64,000 bases of DNA from Haloferax massiliensis (GTDB lineage: Archaea; Halobacteriota; Halobacteria; Halobacteriales; Haloferacaceae): the NCBI RefSeq assembly GCF_001368915.1, contig NZ_CSTE01000002.1:440860-504859 (forward strand), written 5' to 3'. The notes beneath the pieces are model-generated. The model had not been told where the DNA came from, did no database searches, and saw only the letters and a program-made list of their open reading frames with translations. The position numbers were made by a program, and so were the translations under genes. Below, piece after piece: positions 9,287 to 19,524 of the stretch. How positions within the stretch are numbered: position 1 is the first letter of the stretch; each line of letters starts with the position of its first letter.

Positions 9287-10729
9287 ATGGACCATCTCGA
9301 AACCCCGGCGGTACACCGGTTGCTCACCTCCCCCGCCGGCCGACTGCTGACCTCGCGCCCGTTCGAGGCGTTCAAAACCCGTTCGCTCCCCCGCGAGTTC
9401 GGCGCCGTCCGCGCTCGCGCCGCGGCCGACGTGGCGCTCTCGGAGGGGCCCGAAGCGTACCTCCGCGAGGTCGGCGCGCCGCCCGCGCCGCACCTCCACG
9501 ACCGAATCGAACGCGCTCTCGCGCAGTACGCCCGCCTCCGCGGCGCGTACGACGAGACGATGGAGCGTTGGGAGCGCGTCTTCTGGGGCGACGAGGAATC
9601 GACGCCCGACGAGCGCGTCGCCGTCGAGCGCGAGCGCCGCGAGGTGTCGGAACGGCGGGCCAAACCGACCGACATCTTCGGCTTCCTCCCGAAGGAACAC
9701 CTCGTGCCGCCGGTGAAGTTCGAGACGCCGTCGCCCGAGGACGCGCGGACCCGCTGGCACCACGAGCTCGCCGAACCCGAGCGACTGTACGGCTTCGCCG
9801 AGTCCAGCGCGGCCGAGGAGTTCCCCCGCGTCGAGCGCTCCGCGACCGTCCGCGGGCCGGGAACCGTCGAGTACCTGCTTCGCTTCCGGTCGCCCTCGCC
9901 GCACCTCAGCGACCGGGCGACCGCGCGGGTGTACGAGCCCGCCGACGCCACCGACGCCGACCTACCGACGCTCGTCTTTCACTCCGGGTGGGGGACGTTC
10001 GACGACCAGCTCACCTACTGGCCCGAAGAGGAGTACGTCGGCCGCGCGCTCGCCCCCGAGGGCTACCGGGTCGTCCTCCCCGACGCGCCGTGGCACGGCC
10101 GCCGCGAGCTACTCGGCCGGTACAGCGGCGAGCCCTACATCGCCAGCGCGCCCGTCGGCCTGTTCACGCTCTACTCGGCGGCCGCGCTGGAGACCGCCGT
10201 CCTCACCGACTGGGCGCGGACCGAGGGCGCGCCGGTCGTCGGCGTCGGCGGCGTCAGCCTCGGTGGAACCGTCGCGCTCCACGTCGGCGGCCGGTGCGGC
10301 GACTGGCCCGAGTCGATGCACCCCGACCTGCTGTTCCCCGCGGGGATGCCCGGCGCAATCGACCAGACGCTCCTCGCCGGCGGCCTCACGAAACTGCTCG
10401 ACATCGACGACGCGCTCGACGCGGCCGGCTGGACCGGCGCGGCGCTCCACGAGTTCGCGCCGCTTTTGAACCCGCCGAAAGACCCGTGTCTCGCGCCCGA
10501 ACGCGTCTTCCCGCTCGTCGGGACCCGCGACGAGATGGCTCCCGCCTCGACGGCCCGCGCGCTCCTCGACGAGTGGGGCGTCCCGAGGCCGAACCGCCGC
10601 GAGTGGGACTGCGGACATTTCGGCGTGCTCGCGAACCTCATCAGAGACGAGTCGTTCCGAACGACGGTCCGACGAGAGTTGGACGCGGCGGCGCGGAACC
10701 GCCGGAACAGAGAATCAGTTACCGCCTGA
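9287..10729 (+). CDS. alpha/beta hydrolase family protein
   Basis: This protein of about 480 aa has an alpha/beta hydrolase core in its C-terminal two thirds. The nucleophile elbow is GVGGVSLGGTVALHVGG (G-x-S-x-G), and a C-terminal WDCGHFGVLANL supplies the candidate catalytic His. LVFHSGWGTFDDQ probably contributes the oxyanion region. The first 180 residues are charged and helical with no recognised domain. The ATG at 9287 (MDHLETPAVHRLL) is preferred over the upstream in-frame start because the conserved-looking sequence begins there. The substrate is unknown. It is the first GC-rich core gene after the accessory stretch. Confidence 0.75.
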   Translation: MDHLETPAVHRLLTSPAGRLLTSRPFEAFKTRSLPREFGAVRARAAADVALSEGPEAYLREVGAPPAPHLHDRIERALAQYARLRGAYDETMERWERVFWGDEESTPDERVAVERERREVSERRAKPTDIFGFLPKEHLVPPVKFETPSPEDARTRWHHELAEPERLYGFAESSAAEEFPRVERSATVRGPGTVEYLLRFRSPSPHLSDRATARVYEPADATDADLPTLVFHSGWGTFDDQLTYWPEEEYVGRALAPEGYRVVLPDAPWHGRRELLGRYSGEPYIASAPVGLFTLYSAAALETAVLTDWARTEGAPVVGVGGVSLGGTVALHVGGRCGDWPESMHPDLLFPAGMPGAIDQTLLAGGLTKLLDIDDALDAAGWTGAALHEFAPLLNPPKDPCLAPERVFPLVGTRDEMAPASTARALLDEWGVPRPNRREWDCGHFGVLANLIRDESFRTTVRRELDAAARNRRNRESVTA

Positions 10730-10741
10730 CGGCCGCGTTCC

Positions 10742-12673
10742 TCACTCCGCGTCGGCGAGGAAGTCGGGTTCGGGGCGCTTTTCGTCGTACTCGCTGTGGA
10801 GGTGGTCGCGGAATTCCTCGACGCTCACGTCCTTGGCCTCGCGTTCCTTGCGGTCGCGGACGGAGATGGTCTCGGCTTCTTCCTCGTCGCCGCCGACGAT
10901 GACCATGTACGGGACGCGGTCGGTCTGGGCCTCCCGAATCTTCCGGCCGAGCGTCCACGAGCGGTCCTCGATGTCGACGCGGAAGTCGCCGAGTTCGTAC
11001 TGGAGCTTCTTCGCGTACCCCAGCTGGTCGTCCGAGATGGGCAGGATGCGGACCTGCTCGGGCGCGAGCCAGAACGGGAACTTGCCGTTGAAGTGCTCGA
11101 TGAGCACCATGAAGAAGCGCTCGTAACTGCCGTAGAGCGCGCGGTGAATCATCACCGGCTGGTGGTCCTCGTTGTCCTCGCCCGTGTACGTCAGGTCGAA
11201 GCGGTCGGGCATGTTGAAGTCGAGCTGGACCGTCGGGCCGTCCCACTTGCGACCGAGGGCGTCCTTGAACGCGAAGTCGATTTTCGGGCCGTAGAACGCG
11301 CCGTCGCCGGCCTCGATGCCGTAGTCGATGCCGCTGTCGTCGAGGACCGCGCGGAGCTGCGTCTCGGCCTGCTCCCAGATTTCGTCGCTCCCGACGGACT
11401 TCTCCGGGCGCGTCGCGAGCGCGACTTCGGCGTCCAGTCCGAACGTGTCGAACACCGTCAGGATGTTGTCGATGATGAGGTTGATTTCGTCTTCTATCTG
11501 GTCGGGGCGGACGAACAGGTGGCCGTCGTCGATGGTAAAGGACCAGACGCGCGAGAGGCCCGATAGCTCGCCGCGCTGTTCCTTCCGGTAGACCTTCCCG
11601 TCCTCGAAGTAGCGCACCGGCAGGTCGCGGTACGACCACGACTGCTGGTCGAAGATGGTCGCGTGGCCGGGGCAGTTCATCGGCTTCAGACCGTACTCCT
11701 CGTCGTTCACGTCGAGGAGGAACATGTCGTCGACGTAGTTCTCGTAGTGGCCCGACTTCTTCCACAGCTCCGTCCGGAACAGGTGGGGCGTCTCGACGGG
11801 GTCGTAGCCCGCGTCGAGGTTGAGCTGTTTCGCGTAGTCCGCGAGCTCGTCGAGGATGCGCTTGCCGTTCGGCTGGTACAGCGGCAGGCCCGGCCCCGTC
11901 GTCTCGTCGATGGCGAACAGGTTCAGCTCCTGGCCGAGCTTTCGGTGGTCGCGCTCCTTTGCCTCCTCGCGCATGTCGAGGAACTCTTCGAGGTCGGACT
12001 CGGACTCGAACGCCGTCCCGTACACCCGCGTCAGCGTGTCGTTCTCCTCGTCGCCGCGCCAGTAGGCCGCGGAGATGTTCAGGAGCTTGACCGCGCCGAT
12101 TTCGCCCGTCGATTCGACGTGCGGGCCCTTACAGAGGTCCTCGAACTCGCCTTGCTGGTAGAACGAGAGTTCGTCGTCGCCGGCGGCTTCGTCTTCGAGG
12201 ATATCGCGCTTGTAGGGGTTGTCGGCGTACTTTTCGAGGGCCTCCTCGCGGTCGACGAGGACGCGCTCGATGTCGAGGTCATCCTCGATGATGTCGCGCA
12301 TCTCGTCTTCGATGGCTTCGAGGTCCTCCTGTTCGAGGTCGACGCTCGTCACGTCGTAGTAGAAGCCGTCGTCCGTCCACGGGCCGATGGTCAGTTTGGC
12401 CTCGGGGTGGAGCCGCTGGAGGGCCTGTGCGAAGACGTGGGCCGCCGAGTGGCGGAGCACGTCGAGATACTCGTCGGACTGGTCGGTGACGATGACGAGG
12501 TCCGCGCCGTCGTGGAGCGGCGTCTCCTTGTCCACGAGTTCGCCATCGACGACGCCGGCGACGGTGTCCTTGCCGAGGCCGGGGCCGATTGCGAACGCGG
12601 CGTCTCGCACCGTCGCACCCTCCTCGACGGAGAGTTCCGTCCCGTCGGGGAGGATGACAGCGATTTCACTCAT
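10742..12673 (-). CDS. thrS: threonyl-tRNA synthetase
   Basis: This 643-aa class II synthetase charges tRNA-Thr with threonine. Domains in order: TGS (residues 1-65, [18 protein letters not shown]); an HxxxH second additional domain ([11 protein letters not shown] near 85); the class II core from about 240 with the zinc-site Cys in [13 protein letters not shown] and motif 3 near the end of the core; and the C-terminal anticodon-binding domain from about 535. The domain set is the bacterial-type form common in haloarchaea. The ATG at 12673 is chosen because the TGS domain starts immediately; a box reading CTTATT about 25-30 bases upstream fits leaderless transcription. A much longer open frame continues upstream only because of high GC. 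Confidence 0.95.
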   Translation of the reverse strand: MSEIAVILPDGTELSVEEGATVRDAAFAIGPGLGKDTVAGVVDGELVDKETPLHDGADLVIVTDQSDEYLDVLRHSAAHVFAQALQRLHPEAKLTIGPWTDDGFYYDVTSVDLEQEDLEAIEDEMRDIIEDDLDIERVLVDREEALEKYADNPYKRDILEDEAAGDDELSFYQQGEFEDLCKGPHVESTGEIGAVKLLNISAAYWRGDEENDTLTRVYGTAFESESDLEEFLDMREEAKERDHRKLGQELNLFAIDETTGPGLPLYQPNGKRILDELADYAKQLNLDAGYDPVETPHLFRTELWKKSGHYENYVDDMFLLDVNDEEYGLKPMNCPGHATIFDQQSWSYRDLPVRYFEDGKVYRKEQRGELSGLSRVWSFTIDDGHLFVRPDQIEDEINLIIDNILTVFDTFGLDAEVALATRPEKSVGSDEIWEQAETQLRAVLDDSGIDYGIEAGDGAFYGPKIDFAFKDALGRKWDGPTVQLDFNMPDRFDLTYTGEDNEDHQPVMIHRALYGSYERFFMVLIEHFNGKFPFWLAPEQVRILPISDDQLGYAKKLQYELGDFRVDIEDRSWTLGRKIREAQTDRVPYMVIVGGDEEEAETISVRDRKEREAKDVSVEEFRDHLHSEYDEKRPEPDFLADAE

Positions 12674-12880
12674 ACGCGCACGGAACGGACGGGGGAGAAT
12701 AAGTGTTGTTGAGACGAGCGCGAGCGACGCCCGCTCGCGCCCGATTTCGTGCGATTTGCTAGCACGGATGTTGTGGCGTCGTCGGCCCGACGCGGTCCCC
12801 TCTCCCGCGGTCGCGCCCTCGTCGTCGGCCCGCCGTTTCGACCCAAAGTACCAATTGGGTCGCACGCGGACCCTGTGGGT

Positions 12881-14371
12881 ATGCGACTTTCTCGACAGAG
12901 CGGGGTGTTCATGCACGTCACCTCGGTCCCGGGACCCCACGGCATCGGCGACCTCGGCGACGGCGCGCGCGCCTTCGTCGACTTCCTCGCCGACGCCGAA
13001 CAGTCGATGTGGCAGTTCTGCCCCCTCGGGCCGACCGAGCCGGCCATGGCGAACTCGCCGTACCAATCGACCTCCTCGTTCGCCGGCAATCCGCTTCTCA
13101 TCGACCTCACCGACCTCGTAGACCGCGGGTGGCTCACCGACGACGACCTCGAACCCGTCCCCGAGTTCGACCCCCACGCCGTCGATTACGAGCGCGTCGG
13201 CGAGTACAAGCGCTCGCGGCTCCGCACCGCCTTCGACCGCTTCGAGGCCGAGGCCACCGAAGACGACCGCGCCGCCTTCGACGCCTTCCGCGAGCGCGAG
13301 GCCGGCTGGCTCGAAGACTACGCACTGTTCGCCGCCCTGAAAGACGAGTTCCGGCGGGCGTGGATAGACTGGCCGACCGAGCTGAAGACCCGCGACCCCG
13401 GCGCGCTCGCCGACGCCCGCGCGGAGTACGCCGACGAGATTCGCTACCGCGAGTTCGTCCAGTTCTGCTTCGACGAGCAGTGGAGCGCCCTCGCCGACTA
13501 CGCCGACGAGAAGGGCGTCACCCTCGTCGGCGACCTCCCCATCTACGTCGCGCTCGACAGCGCCGACGTGTGGGCCGCCCCCGAGGCGTTCGACCTCACC
13601 GAGTCGAACGAACCCGCCGTGGTCGCCGGCGTCCCGCCGAACCCGGACGACTCCGGCCAGCGCTGGGGCAACCCGCTGTACGACTGGGAGACGCTCCGCG
13701 AGGACGGCTACGGCTGGTGGCTCGACCGCCTCCGCCGGCTGTTCGACCTCGTGGACGTGACCCGCATCGACCACTTCAAGGGCTTCGACGAGTTCTGGGC
13801 CATCGACGCCGACTCGGACGACCCCGGCGACGGCGAGTGGCGCGACGCGCCCGGCCACGACTTCTTCGAGACGGTCGAGCGCGAACTCGGCGACCTCCCC
13901 TTCATCGTCGAGGACCTCGGCTTTCTCGACCCCTCGCTCGTCGACCTCCGCGACCGGTTCGCCTTCCCCGGCATGCGCGTCCCGCAGTACGCCGACTGGT
14001 GCCGCGAGGGCGACATGTACCAGCCGATGCACTACCCGGAGAACTCGGTGGCCTACACCTCGACCCACGACACCGACACGTTCGTCGGCTACTACCGCGA
14101 CCTCGACGACCGCACCCGCGACTGCCTCCACTACAACATCGGCGCGGACGGCTCGGAGATTCACTGGTCTATCATCGACGCCGTCTGGAACTCCGCGTCC
14201 GTCCTCGCGTTCACGACGACGCAGGACCTCCTCGGACTCGACTCGCACGCCCGGTTCAACACCCCCGGCACGCAGACCGGCAACTGGGAGTGGCGCGTCA
14301 CCCGCGAGGGCCTCGACGGCGCCGTCGCCGACCGCCTCGCGGACCTCACGGACCTCCACATCCGCAACTGA
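12881..14371 (+). CDS. malQ: 4-alpha-glucanotransferase
   Basis: This 496-aa GH77 enzyme (amylomaltase) transfers alpha-1,4-glucan segments between oligosaccharides in glycogen or maltodextrin metabolism. Diagnostic regions are visible: [17 protein letters not shown] at the start, [17 protein letters not shown], the nucleophile Asp in [14 protein letters not shown], the acid/base Glu in IVEDLGFL and [12 protein letters not shown] near the C-terminus. The ATG at 12881 is chosen because homologous sequence starts with [13 protein letters not shown]; the upstream in-frame extension is low-complexity. It stands alone between thrS and an mscS gene. Confidence 0.92.
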   Translation: MRLSRQSGVFMHVTSVPGPHGIGDLGDGARAFVDFLADAEQSMWQFCPLGPTEPAMANSPYQSTSSFAGNPLLIDLTDLVDRGWLTDDDLEPVPEFDPHAVDYERVGEYKRSRLRTAFDRFEAEATEDDRAAFDAFREREAGWLEDYALFAALKDEFRRAWIDWPTELKTRDPGALADARAEYADEIRYREFVQFCFDEQWSALADYADEKGVTLVGDLPIYVALDSADVWAAPEAFDLTESNEPAVVAGVPPNPDDSGQRWGNPLYDWETLREDGYGWWLDRLRRLFDLVDVTRIDHFKGFDEFWAIDADSDDPGDGEWRDAPGHDFFETVERELGDLPFIVEDLGFLDPSLVDLRDRFAFPGMRVPQYADWCREGDMYQPMHYPENSVAYTSTHDTDTFVGYYRDLDDRTRDCLHYNIGADGSEIHWSIIDAVWNSASVLAFTTTQDLLGLDSHARFNTPGTQTGNWEWRVTREGLDGAVADRLADLTDLHIRN

Positions 14372-14437
14372 GGCCGTCGCCGCCCCTCGCCTCGGTTCGA
14401 CTACACCTTTTTGGGTCGCCCACCCGACGGCCACGGT

Positions 14438-15382
14438 ATGTCTCGCCGCCTCGGTCTCGGCGCGTTCGCCGCCGGACTCCTCGCCGCGGTCGTCTCGGCG
14501 CTCGTCCGCGCGACGACCCCGCTTTCGGACTTCGACGTGCCCAACGCCGACCTGCTCCTCTCGACGGGGCTGTCGGCCGCCGCGGTCGCGCTCGTCGCCT
14601 ACGGCGTCTACCGCTTTCTCGCCGCGTTCCTCGTCGCGCGCATCGCGGACCGCCGCCGCGCCCACGACGTTCGGAACGTCCTGCGACTCGGGGTCGGCGG
14701 CGTGGCGCTCGTCGGCGTCCTCGGCGCGTTCACCGAACAGTGGCTCGGCGTGTTGGTCTCCTTCGGCGTCATCGGATTCGCCGTCACCTTCGCGCTCCAA
14801 CAGCCGATTCTCTCCTTTATCGGCTGGTTCTACATCCTCGTGAGCCGCCCCTACGCGGTCGGCGACCGCGTCAACATCGGCTCCGTCTCCGGCGACGTCG
14901 CCGAGGTCGGCTTCCTCGTCACGACGCTCTGGGAGACCGGCGGCCCCCTCGCGTCGAACCAGCCGACCGGCCGGACCGTCACCGTCCCGAACTCGCTGGT
15001 CCTCTCCTCGGAGGTCGTCAACTACGGCGCGCTGTTCGACCGCGTCTGGACTGAGGTGCCGGTGCAGGTGTCCTACGAGACGGACCTCCCGTTCGTCCGT
15101 CAACTCCTCTTGGAGGTGGCCGACGAGGCGCTCGGCGACGACATGGACGCCGCGATGAAGCGCTACCGGGACAGACTCGCCGAGTCGCCGCTGGACCTCG
15201 ACGTGGCCGACGGCCCGACCGTCAACGTCGCGCAGGAGGAGTCGTGGGTCGTCTTCCGACTCCGCGTGCTCGTCCCGCCGACCCGCGCCCAGCGCGTCAA
15301 AAACCGGCTGTACGAGCGCATTCTCGACCGTCTGGGCGACCACCCCGACCGCGTCAGTTTCCCGGTGAGCCGCAACCGCTGA
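14438..15382 (+). CDS. small-conductance mechanosensitive channel (MscS family)
   Basis: This 314-aa membrane protein has three or four predicted transmembrane segments: about residues 5-25, 40-65, 85-105 and 107-130. They are followed by the MscS beta domain ([30 protein letters not shown], then [17 protein letters not shown]) and a cytoplasmic alpha/beta domain. The pore-lining third helix would be [22 protein letters not shown]. Such channels release solutes on osmotic downshock, which matters for a halophile. It is one of two mscS-like genes in the window (the other is at 38620). Start ATG at 14438 gives a short N-terminus before the first helix. Confidence 0.88.
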   Translation: MSRRLGLGAFAAGLLAAVVSALVRATTPLSDFDVPNADLLLSTGLSAAAVALVAYGVYRFLAAFLVARIADRRRAHDVRNVLRLGVGGVALVGVLGAFTEQWLGVLVSFGVIGFAVTFALQQPILSFIGWFYILVSRPYAVGDRVNIGSVSGDVAEVGFLVTTLWETGGPLASNQPTGRTVTVPNSLVLSSEVVNYGALFDRVWTEVPVQVSYETDLPFVRQLLLEVADEALGDDMDAAMKRYRDRLAESPLDLDVADGPTVNVAQEESWVVFRLRVLVPPTRAQRVKNRLYERILDRLGDHPDRVSFPVSRNR

Positions 15383-15472
15383 CGCGACGCGACCTGAGAT
15401 GGTGCGCCGTGGGTCGCCGCCTCGCCCGCCGGCATCGAAACCCGCAAATCCCCCGCGCCCAACGTCGAAGCG

Positions 15473-16387
15473 ATGGAGACGGGTGTCATCGACCTCGCGA
15501 GCCTCGACGGAGCGTTCGACCTCCAATCGACGCTGGAGAGCGGCCAGTCGTACCTCTGGGACCGCCCCGACGGCCGGATGTACGAGCGCGACGCGGCCCA
15601 CGGCGGCGACGCGTGGTACCAGACGGTCGTCCCGCCGCTCGACGGCGTCTCCGACCAGTCGGCCGTCGTCAGGGTGCGCCAGTCCGACGGCGGACTGGAG
15701 TGGGAGTCCAACCTCGACGCCGTCCCGCTTTTGACCCACCTGCTCCGCCTCGACGACGACCTCGACGCCATCGTCTCGGAGATGCCCGACGACCCGCTCT
15801 TTCGGCGGGCCTACGAGGCGTATCCGGGCATGCGGCTCGTCCGCGACCCGCCGTTCGGCTGTCTCGTCTCCTTTATCTGCTCGGCGCAGATGCGCGTCTC
15901 CCGAATCTTCGGGATGCAGTCGCGGCTCAGAGAGAGCTACGGCGAGCGCGTCGAGTTCGACGGCGAGACGTACTTCGCGTACCCGACGCCCGAGCGACTG
16001 GCCGAGGCCACGGAGGAGGAACTGCGCGACCTCAGCCTCGGCTACCGCGCGCCGTACGTCCGGCGGACGGCCGAGATGGTCGCCACGGGCGAGGCGACGC
16101 CCGCCGAGGCCCGCGGCCGCGACTACGAGGACGCCCGCGACTTCCTGACGACGTTCGTCGGCGTCGGCGACAAGGTCGCGGACTGCGTCCTCCTGTTCTC
16201 GCTCGACTACCTCGAAGCCGTCCCGCTCGACACGTGGATTCGGTCGGCCATCGAGGAGCACTACCCCGACTGCGACCGGGGGAACTACGCGGATACCTCG
16301 CGGGCCATCCGCGAGCGCCTCGGCGGCCGCTACGCCGGCTACACCCAGACGTACGTCTTCCACTACCTCCGCTCAGGCGGGGAGTGA
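15473..16387 (+). CDS. ogg: 8-oxoguanine DNA glycosylase / HhH-GPD family
   Basis: This 304-aa base-excision repair enzyme carries the N-terminal OGG domain ([15 protein letters not shown] near residues 15-30). The helix-hairpin-helix-GPD motif lies near residue 225-255 ([17 protein letters not shown], then VPLDTW). The Lys in VGDKVADC and the Asp in PLDTW are the expected catalytic pair of bifunctional OGG1/AlkA-superfamily glycosylase/lyases. [22 protein letters not shown] is typical of the fold. It lies about 60 bases before a DUF555 gene. Substrate preference (8-oxoG versus alkylated bases) is from family knowledge. Confidence 0.88.
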   Translation: METGVIDLASLDGAFDLQSTLESGQSYLWDRPDGRMYERDAAHGGDAWYQTVVPPLDGVSDQSAVVRVRQSDGGLEWESNLDAVPLLTHLLRLDDDLDAIVSEMPDDPLFRRAYEAYPGMRLVRDPPFGCLVSFICSAQMRVSRIFGMQSRLRESYGERVEFDGETYFAYPTPERLAEATEEELRDLSLGYRAPYVRRTAEMVATGEATPAEARGRDYEDARDFLTTFVGVGDKVADCVLLFSLDYLEAVPLDTWIRSAIEEHYPDCDRGNYADTSRAIRERLGGRYAGYTQTYVFHYLRSGGE

Positions 16388-16448
16388 GCGCCGCGAGACG
16401 GCGTGGCAAGAAGGTTGATACCCTTCGGCACACTACCTCCTCGTACCC

Positions 16449-16889
16449 ATGGACTGCAGAGTCGTCGTCGAGGCCGCGGTCCCGGTGTACGACGTAGAAA
16501 CCGTCGACGAGGCGATTCGCATCGCCATCTCGAAGACCGGGGAGATGCTCAATCCCGACCTGAAGTACGTCGAGATTAGCATGGGCGCTCGGACCTCGCC
16601 CGGCGGCGAGGAACTCCAACCCGCCTTCATCGCCGCGGACGAGGCGCTCGTCGCCCTCGAACTGGAGATGACGGTGTTCAACGTCGAACAGGAGGAACAC
16701 GCCTCGCGCATCGCCCGGAAGGAGATCGGCCAACGCCTCGAAAACATCCCGCTGAAGGTGCTGTCGGTCGAACGAGTCGACGACGAGTCCGTCGAGACGG
16801 ACGGCGAGGGCGACACCCGCGCCGAAACCGGGGCGTCGGACGCCGACGAAACGCTCGTCGACTTCGACGACCTCGTCGACGACCACTGA
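16449..16889 (+). CDS. DUF555 (UPF0212) family protein
   Basis: This 146-aa acidic protein matches the archaeal DUF555/UPF0212 family. The conserved opening is MDCRVVVEAAVPVYDVETVDEA and SKTGEMLNPDLKYVEI, and there is an alpha/beta core to about residue 105. The C-terminal 40 residues are an acidic, probably disordered tail. The function is unknown. A TATA-like region lies about 25-30 bases before the start, so the transcript may be leaderless. Confidence 0.85.
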   Translation: MDCRVVVEAAVPVYDVETVDEAIRIAISKTGEMLNPDLKYVEISMGARTSPGGEELQPAFIAADEALVALELEMTVFNVEQEEHASRIARKEIGQRLENIPLKVLSVERVDDESVETDGEGDTRAETGASDADETLVDFDDLVDDH

Positions 16890-17055
16890 GGCGTCGGCGG
16901 GCCGCCGCCTCAGTCCCGCCCGCTGTTTCTGCCCGTACTGAACTCATCCACCGCTTCGACGCGGCGGTCGCTCGGAAGCGTCGTCGTCCGCGAGAGCACG
17001 GCGCAGTCGCTCTGAGGTGTAGGGTCGCAGAGGAGAACGCGTTTCTTGTCTCGGT

Positions 17056-17292
17056 TCAGTCGGCTTGCGGTGCGAGCGGCTCTGGTTCGGCCTCGCGCAT
17101 CGCTCCGGTGATTCCTTTCGCCAGTTTAAACACGGCTGCTTTGTGGTCCGTCTTGGACTTGTGGATGGATGTCGGTCGTACGCCGAGTTCGTTGTACTCG
17201 ACGAGACTGATTTCCTCGTCCTCCCAGGCCTCAATCTGGGTGTGGACTTCTGCGAGCAGACCGTGCAGGTGGATGAGTTCCTGCTTCTTCAT
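17056..17292 (-). CDS. UPF0058 family protein
   Basis: This 78-aa helical protein starts MKKQELIHLHGLLAEV and contains SIHKSKTDHKAAVFKL, which together are characteristic of the archaeal UPF0058 family. Conserved His residues in the first helix and at HKSKTDH could bind metal. The ATG at 17292 is chosen because the family motif begins there; an in-frame TTG six bases upstream is less likely. An AT-rich box at about 17321-17334 lies roughly 30-40 bases upstream. The function is unknown. Confidence 0.85.
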   Translation of the reverse strand: MKKQELIHLHGLLAEVHTQIEAWEDEEISLVEYNELGVRPTSIHKSKTDHKAAVFKLAKGITGAMREAEPEPLAPQAD

Positions 17293-17558
17293 GAGCAACC
17301 ACGGCTTGAGACCGGAGGGATATAGTATTATCTTGAGTCACGTTAGCATCCGACTCCCTTAAACCGCCGATTATGGGTGTCTCAGGGAAAATTTCGTATT
17401 CGTCAGTTTGCAATTCGTTTGTTGTTTCGCCCGTCGATAGTGAGCCTCGGCGGAATCTCACGAGCAGTTTATATAGCTATGTAGCTCGCGCGCCGAACGG
17501 CGGCCGCGCGCGCCGGGGGTCGTGAGAATTTTACGCCGGCGCGCGCGTACTGTCGCGC

Positions 17559-17966
17559 ATGGACTACGACGACCAACTGGACCGCGCGCTCTCGGAGTCG
17601 TCGGACGTGGCGGAAGGCGGCGACCGCTTCAGCGTCCCGGAGCCGACGGTCCGACAGGAGGGGAGCGTCACGGTCTACGAGAACTTCGCGGCGACCCACG
17701 ACCGGCTCGCTCGCGAGGCGACGCACGTCCTGAAGTTCTTCCAGACGGAACTGGGAACGAGCGCCCAGATCGACGACCGGGGTCGAGCGCGCTTTACCGG
17801 CGAGTTCAGACAGCGTCGCATCGCCGACGCGCTCGACGAGTACGTCGAGTCGTTCGTTCGCTGTAGCGAGTGCGGGTCGCCCGACACGAAACTCGTCACG
17901 GAGCAGGGCGCAGAAGTGCTGAAGTGCGACGCGTGCGGTGCGCTCTCGGCGATTCCCGACATCTGA
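17559..17966 (+). CDS. eif2b: translation initiation factor aIF2 subunit beta
   Basis: This 135-aa protein is the archaeal beta subunit of the heterotrimeric aIF2, which brings initiator Met-tRNA to the ribosome. The central alpha/beta domain (THVLKFFQTELGTSAQIDD, RARFTGEFRQRRIADALDEYV) is followed by a zinc ribbon with Cys pairs CSEC (near 103) and CDAC (near 124). Length matches archaeal homologues. A TATA-like TTTATATAG at about 17470 suggests a short leader. It is the first of three zinc-ribbon genes in this part of the window (see also 18025 and 22326). Confidence 0.93.
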   Translation: MDYDDQLDRALSESSDVAEGGDRFSVPEPTVRQEGSVTVYENFAATHDRLAREATHVLKFFQTELGTSAQIDDRGRARFTGEFRQRRIADALDEYVESFVRCSECGSPDTKLVTEQGAEVLKCDACGALSAIPDI

Positions 17967-18024
17967 AAAACGAACGCCCGGCGGGTCGCTCCCGTTCGGG
18001 AGACGGCCCCGCCGTCACGCCTCG

Positions 18025-18204
18025 CTATTCGAACTGCTTGAGCGTCTGGAGGTCGCGTTCCGTCCGCATGAACTCGGCCGTGCGACGCGTCGCGCCGCAG
18101 CCCTGACACGAGTAGTTGTCGCGGTGAGCGGGGAGTTCGGTCGGATTCGTCTCCCAGTCCTTTCCACATTCGGGGCACAAGAGTCGGACGAACGCTTCAA
18201 CCAT
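18025..18204 (-). CDS. 59-aa zinc-ribbon protein
   Basis: This short gene encodes 59 aa with four cysteines in two knuckles: LLCPECGKDW near residue 10 and YSCQGCGATRR near residue 33. The rest is charged and ends TERDLQTLKQFE. The spacing (C-x2-C, 20 residues, C-x2-C) is a classic zinc ribbon, like many small haloarchaeal zinc-finger proteins. It is encoded convergently with aIF2-beta and directly downstream of the TFB gene. The target and function are unknown. Confidence 0.8.
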   Translation of the reverse strand: MVEAFVRLLCPECGKDWETNPTELPAHRDNYSCQGCGATRRTAEFMRTERDLQTLKQFE

Positions 18205-18302
18205 ACCCCGTATATCCTCCGGGAGCGCGGATAAATGTTGTTACGGGCTGGCACGGGCGAGAAAAAGTGCGGGCCACCGGAGTCACCGGGACCACAGAGC
18301 GC

Positions 18303-19301
18303 TTACGCGAACAGGGTGCCGTCTTGGACTTCGAGCAGCTCCTTGTAGCGGTTGCGGATGGTGACCTCGGAGATGTCCGCGACCGTCGAGACCTCGCTTT
18401 GGGTCACCTTCTCGTTGGTGAGGAGGGCGGCGGCGTAGACGGCGGCGGCGGCGAGGCCGACCGGCGACTTGCCGGAGTGCACGCCCGTCTCCTTCGCGTC
18501 GCGGAGGAGCTGTCGGGCCTGCCGCTCGGCCTCGTCGGAGAGACCGAGTTCGCTGGCGAACCGCGGGACGTACTGCTCGGGGTCGGCGGGCTTGATTTCG
18601 AGCTTCAGCTCGCGGACGATGTAGCGGTACGTCCGGGTCAACTCCATCTTGTCGACGCGGGAGACCTTCTCCAACTCGTCGAGCGAGCGCGGGGTGCCGG
18701 CCATCCGGGCCGAGGCGTACAGCGCCGCGGTGGCGACGCCCTCGATGGAGCGGCCGGGCAGCAGGTCGTCGTTGAGCGCGCGGCGGTAGATGACCGAGGC
18801 GGTCTCCCGGACGTTCTCGGGGAGACCGAGGGCCGAGGCCATGCGGTCGATTTCGCCGAGCGCCTGCTTGAGGTTGCGCTCCTTGGAGTCGCGGGTGCGG
18901 AACCGCTCGTTCCACGTGCGAAGTCGCTGCATCTGCTCGCGCTGGCGCGGCGAGAGGGACTTCCCGTAGGCGTCTTTGTTCTGCCAGCCGATGTTGGTCG
19001 ACAGCCCCTTGTCGTGCATCATCTTGGTCGTGGGCGCGCCGACGCGGGACTTGCTGTCGCGCTCGGCGGAGTCGAACGCGCGCCACTCGGGACCGCGGTC
19101 GACCACGGTGTCCTCGACGACGAGGCCGCAGTCTTCGCAGATCGTCTCGCCGTGCTCCTCGTCGGTGACGAGGTGACCGCTGCACTCGGGGCAGACCTGC
19201 TTTTCGTCTCGCTGCGATTCGTCTCGCTCCGACTCTCGGGACCGGGCGTCCCGGGTCTTTGCGTCGGCACTGTAGGTTCGGGTGGTTATGGTGTCGCTCA
19301 T
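18303..19301 (-). CDS. tfb: transcription initiation factor IIB
   Basis: This 332-aa TFB recruits RNA polymerase to TBP-bound promoters. Residues 35-70 form the zinc ribbon (VCPECSGHLV, ICEDCGLVV), followed by the B-finger/linker region (RGPEWRAFDSAERDSKSRVGAPTT). Two cyclin-like repeats cover about 130-325, with the second ending in a BRE-reading HTH (TQSEVSTVADISEVTIRNRYKEL). The N-terminal 30 residues are a variable acidic leader. Haloarchaea carry many TFB paralogues; this full-length copy differs from the ribbon-less TFB-like gene at 26709. A TATA-like CATTTATAAG (19403-19412, minus) lies about 100 bases upstream. Confidence 0.94.
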   Translation of the reverse strand: MSDTITTRTYSADAKTRDARSRESERDESQRDEKQVCPECSGHLVTDEEHGETICEDCGLVVEDTVVDRGPEWRAFDSAERDSKSRVGAPTTKMMHDKGLSTNIGWQNKDAYGKSLSPRQREQMQRLRTWNERFRTRDSKERNLKQALGEIDRMASALGLPENVRETASVIYRRALNDDLLPGRSIEGVATAALYASARMAGTPRSLDELEKVSRVDKMELTRTYRYIVRELKLEIKPADPEQYVPRFASELGLSDEAERQARQLLRDAKETGVHSGKSPVGLAAAAVYAAALLTNEKVTQSEVSTVADISEVTIRNRYKELLEVQDGTLFA

Positions 19302-19402
19302 GGTGGGGTGGAAGGCGCGGATACGTCTCGGCCGGGAAGACCACAGAAGACGAAAGAATAATCCGGCTTGGACGGGGCCTTACCAACAGTAAGTTCGAAA
19401 GT

Positions 19403-19412
19403 CTTATAAATG
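19403..19412 (-). promoter_or_regulatory. TATA-like box of tfb
   Basis: CATTTATAAG on the minus strand lies about 100 bases before the TFB start. That implies a 5' leader of roughly 75-80 nt rather than a leaderless transcript. Confidence 0.45.
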
Positions 19413-19524
19413 TTTCGCTGACCCCGTGTGGATGAATCGCACGATGTGGCCGCTTTGTCGTCATTGAGCCGACGGGAATCGACGGGTCGGCGTGAGTAAT
19501 CGGGTAGTATATCTCTTTCGTCGC

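Noticed and set aside
9568..10902. 444-aa Arg-rich frame over the alpha/beta hydrolase
   Set aside because: The composition (Arg/Ala/Pro repeats) is that of an out-of-frame translation of the hydrolase gene.
12674..16363. A very long open frame on the minus strand continuing upstream of thrS
   Set aside because: It runs antisense to malQ, mscS and ogg and has a repetitive Val/Glu/Arg/Ala composition typical of GC-rich shadow frames. The real thrS starts at 12673.
17231..17461. 76-aa frame upstream of the UPF0058 gene with a TATA-like sequence before a GTG
   Set aside because: It overlaps the UPF0058 start and promoter region, and its sequence is low-complexity at the C-terminus.
18025..18204. 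Long minus-strand frames over the zinc-ribbon gene as alternative genes
   Set aside because: Only the 59-aa frame has the CxxC pairs and a sensible start and stop; the others are Arg/Ser-rich.
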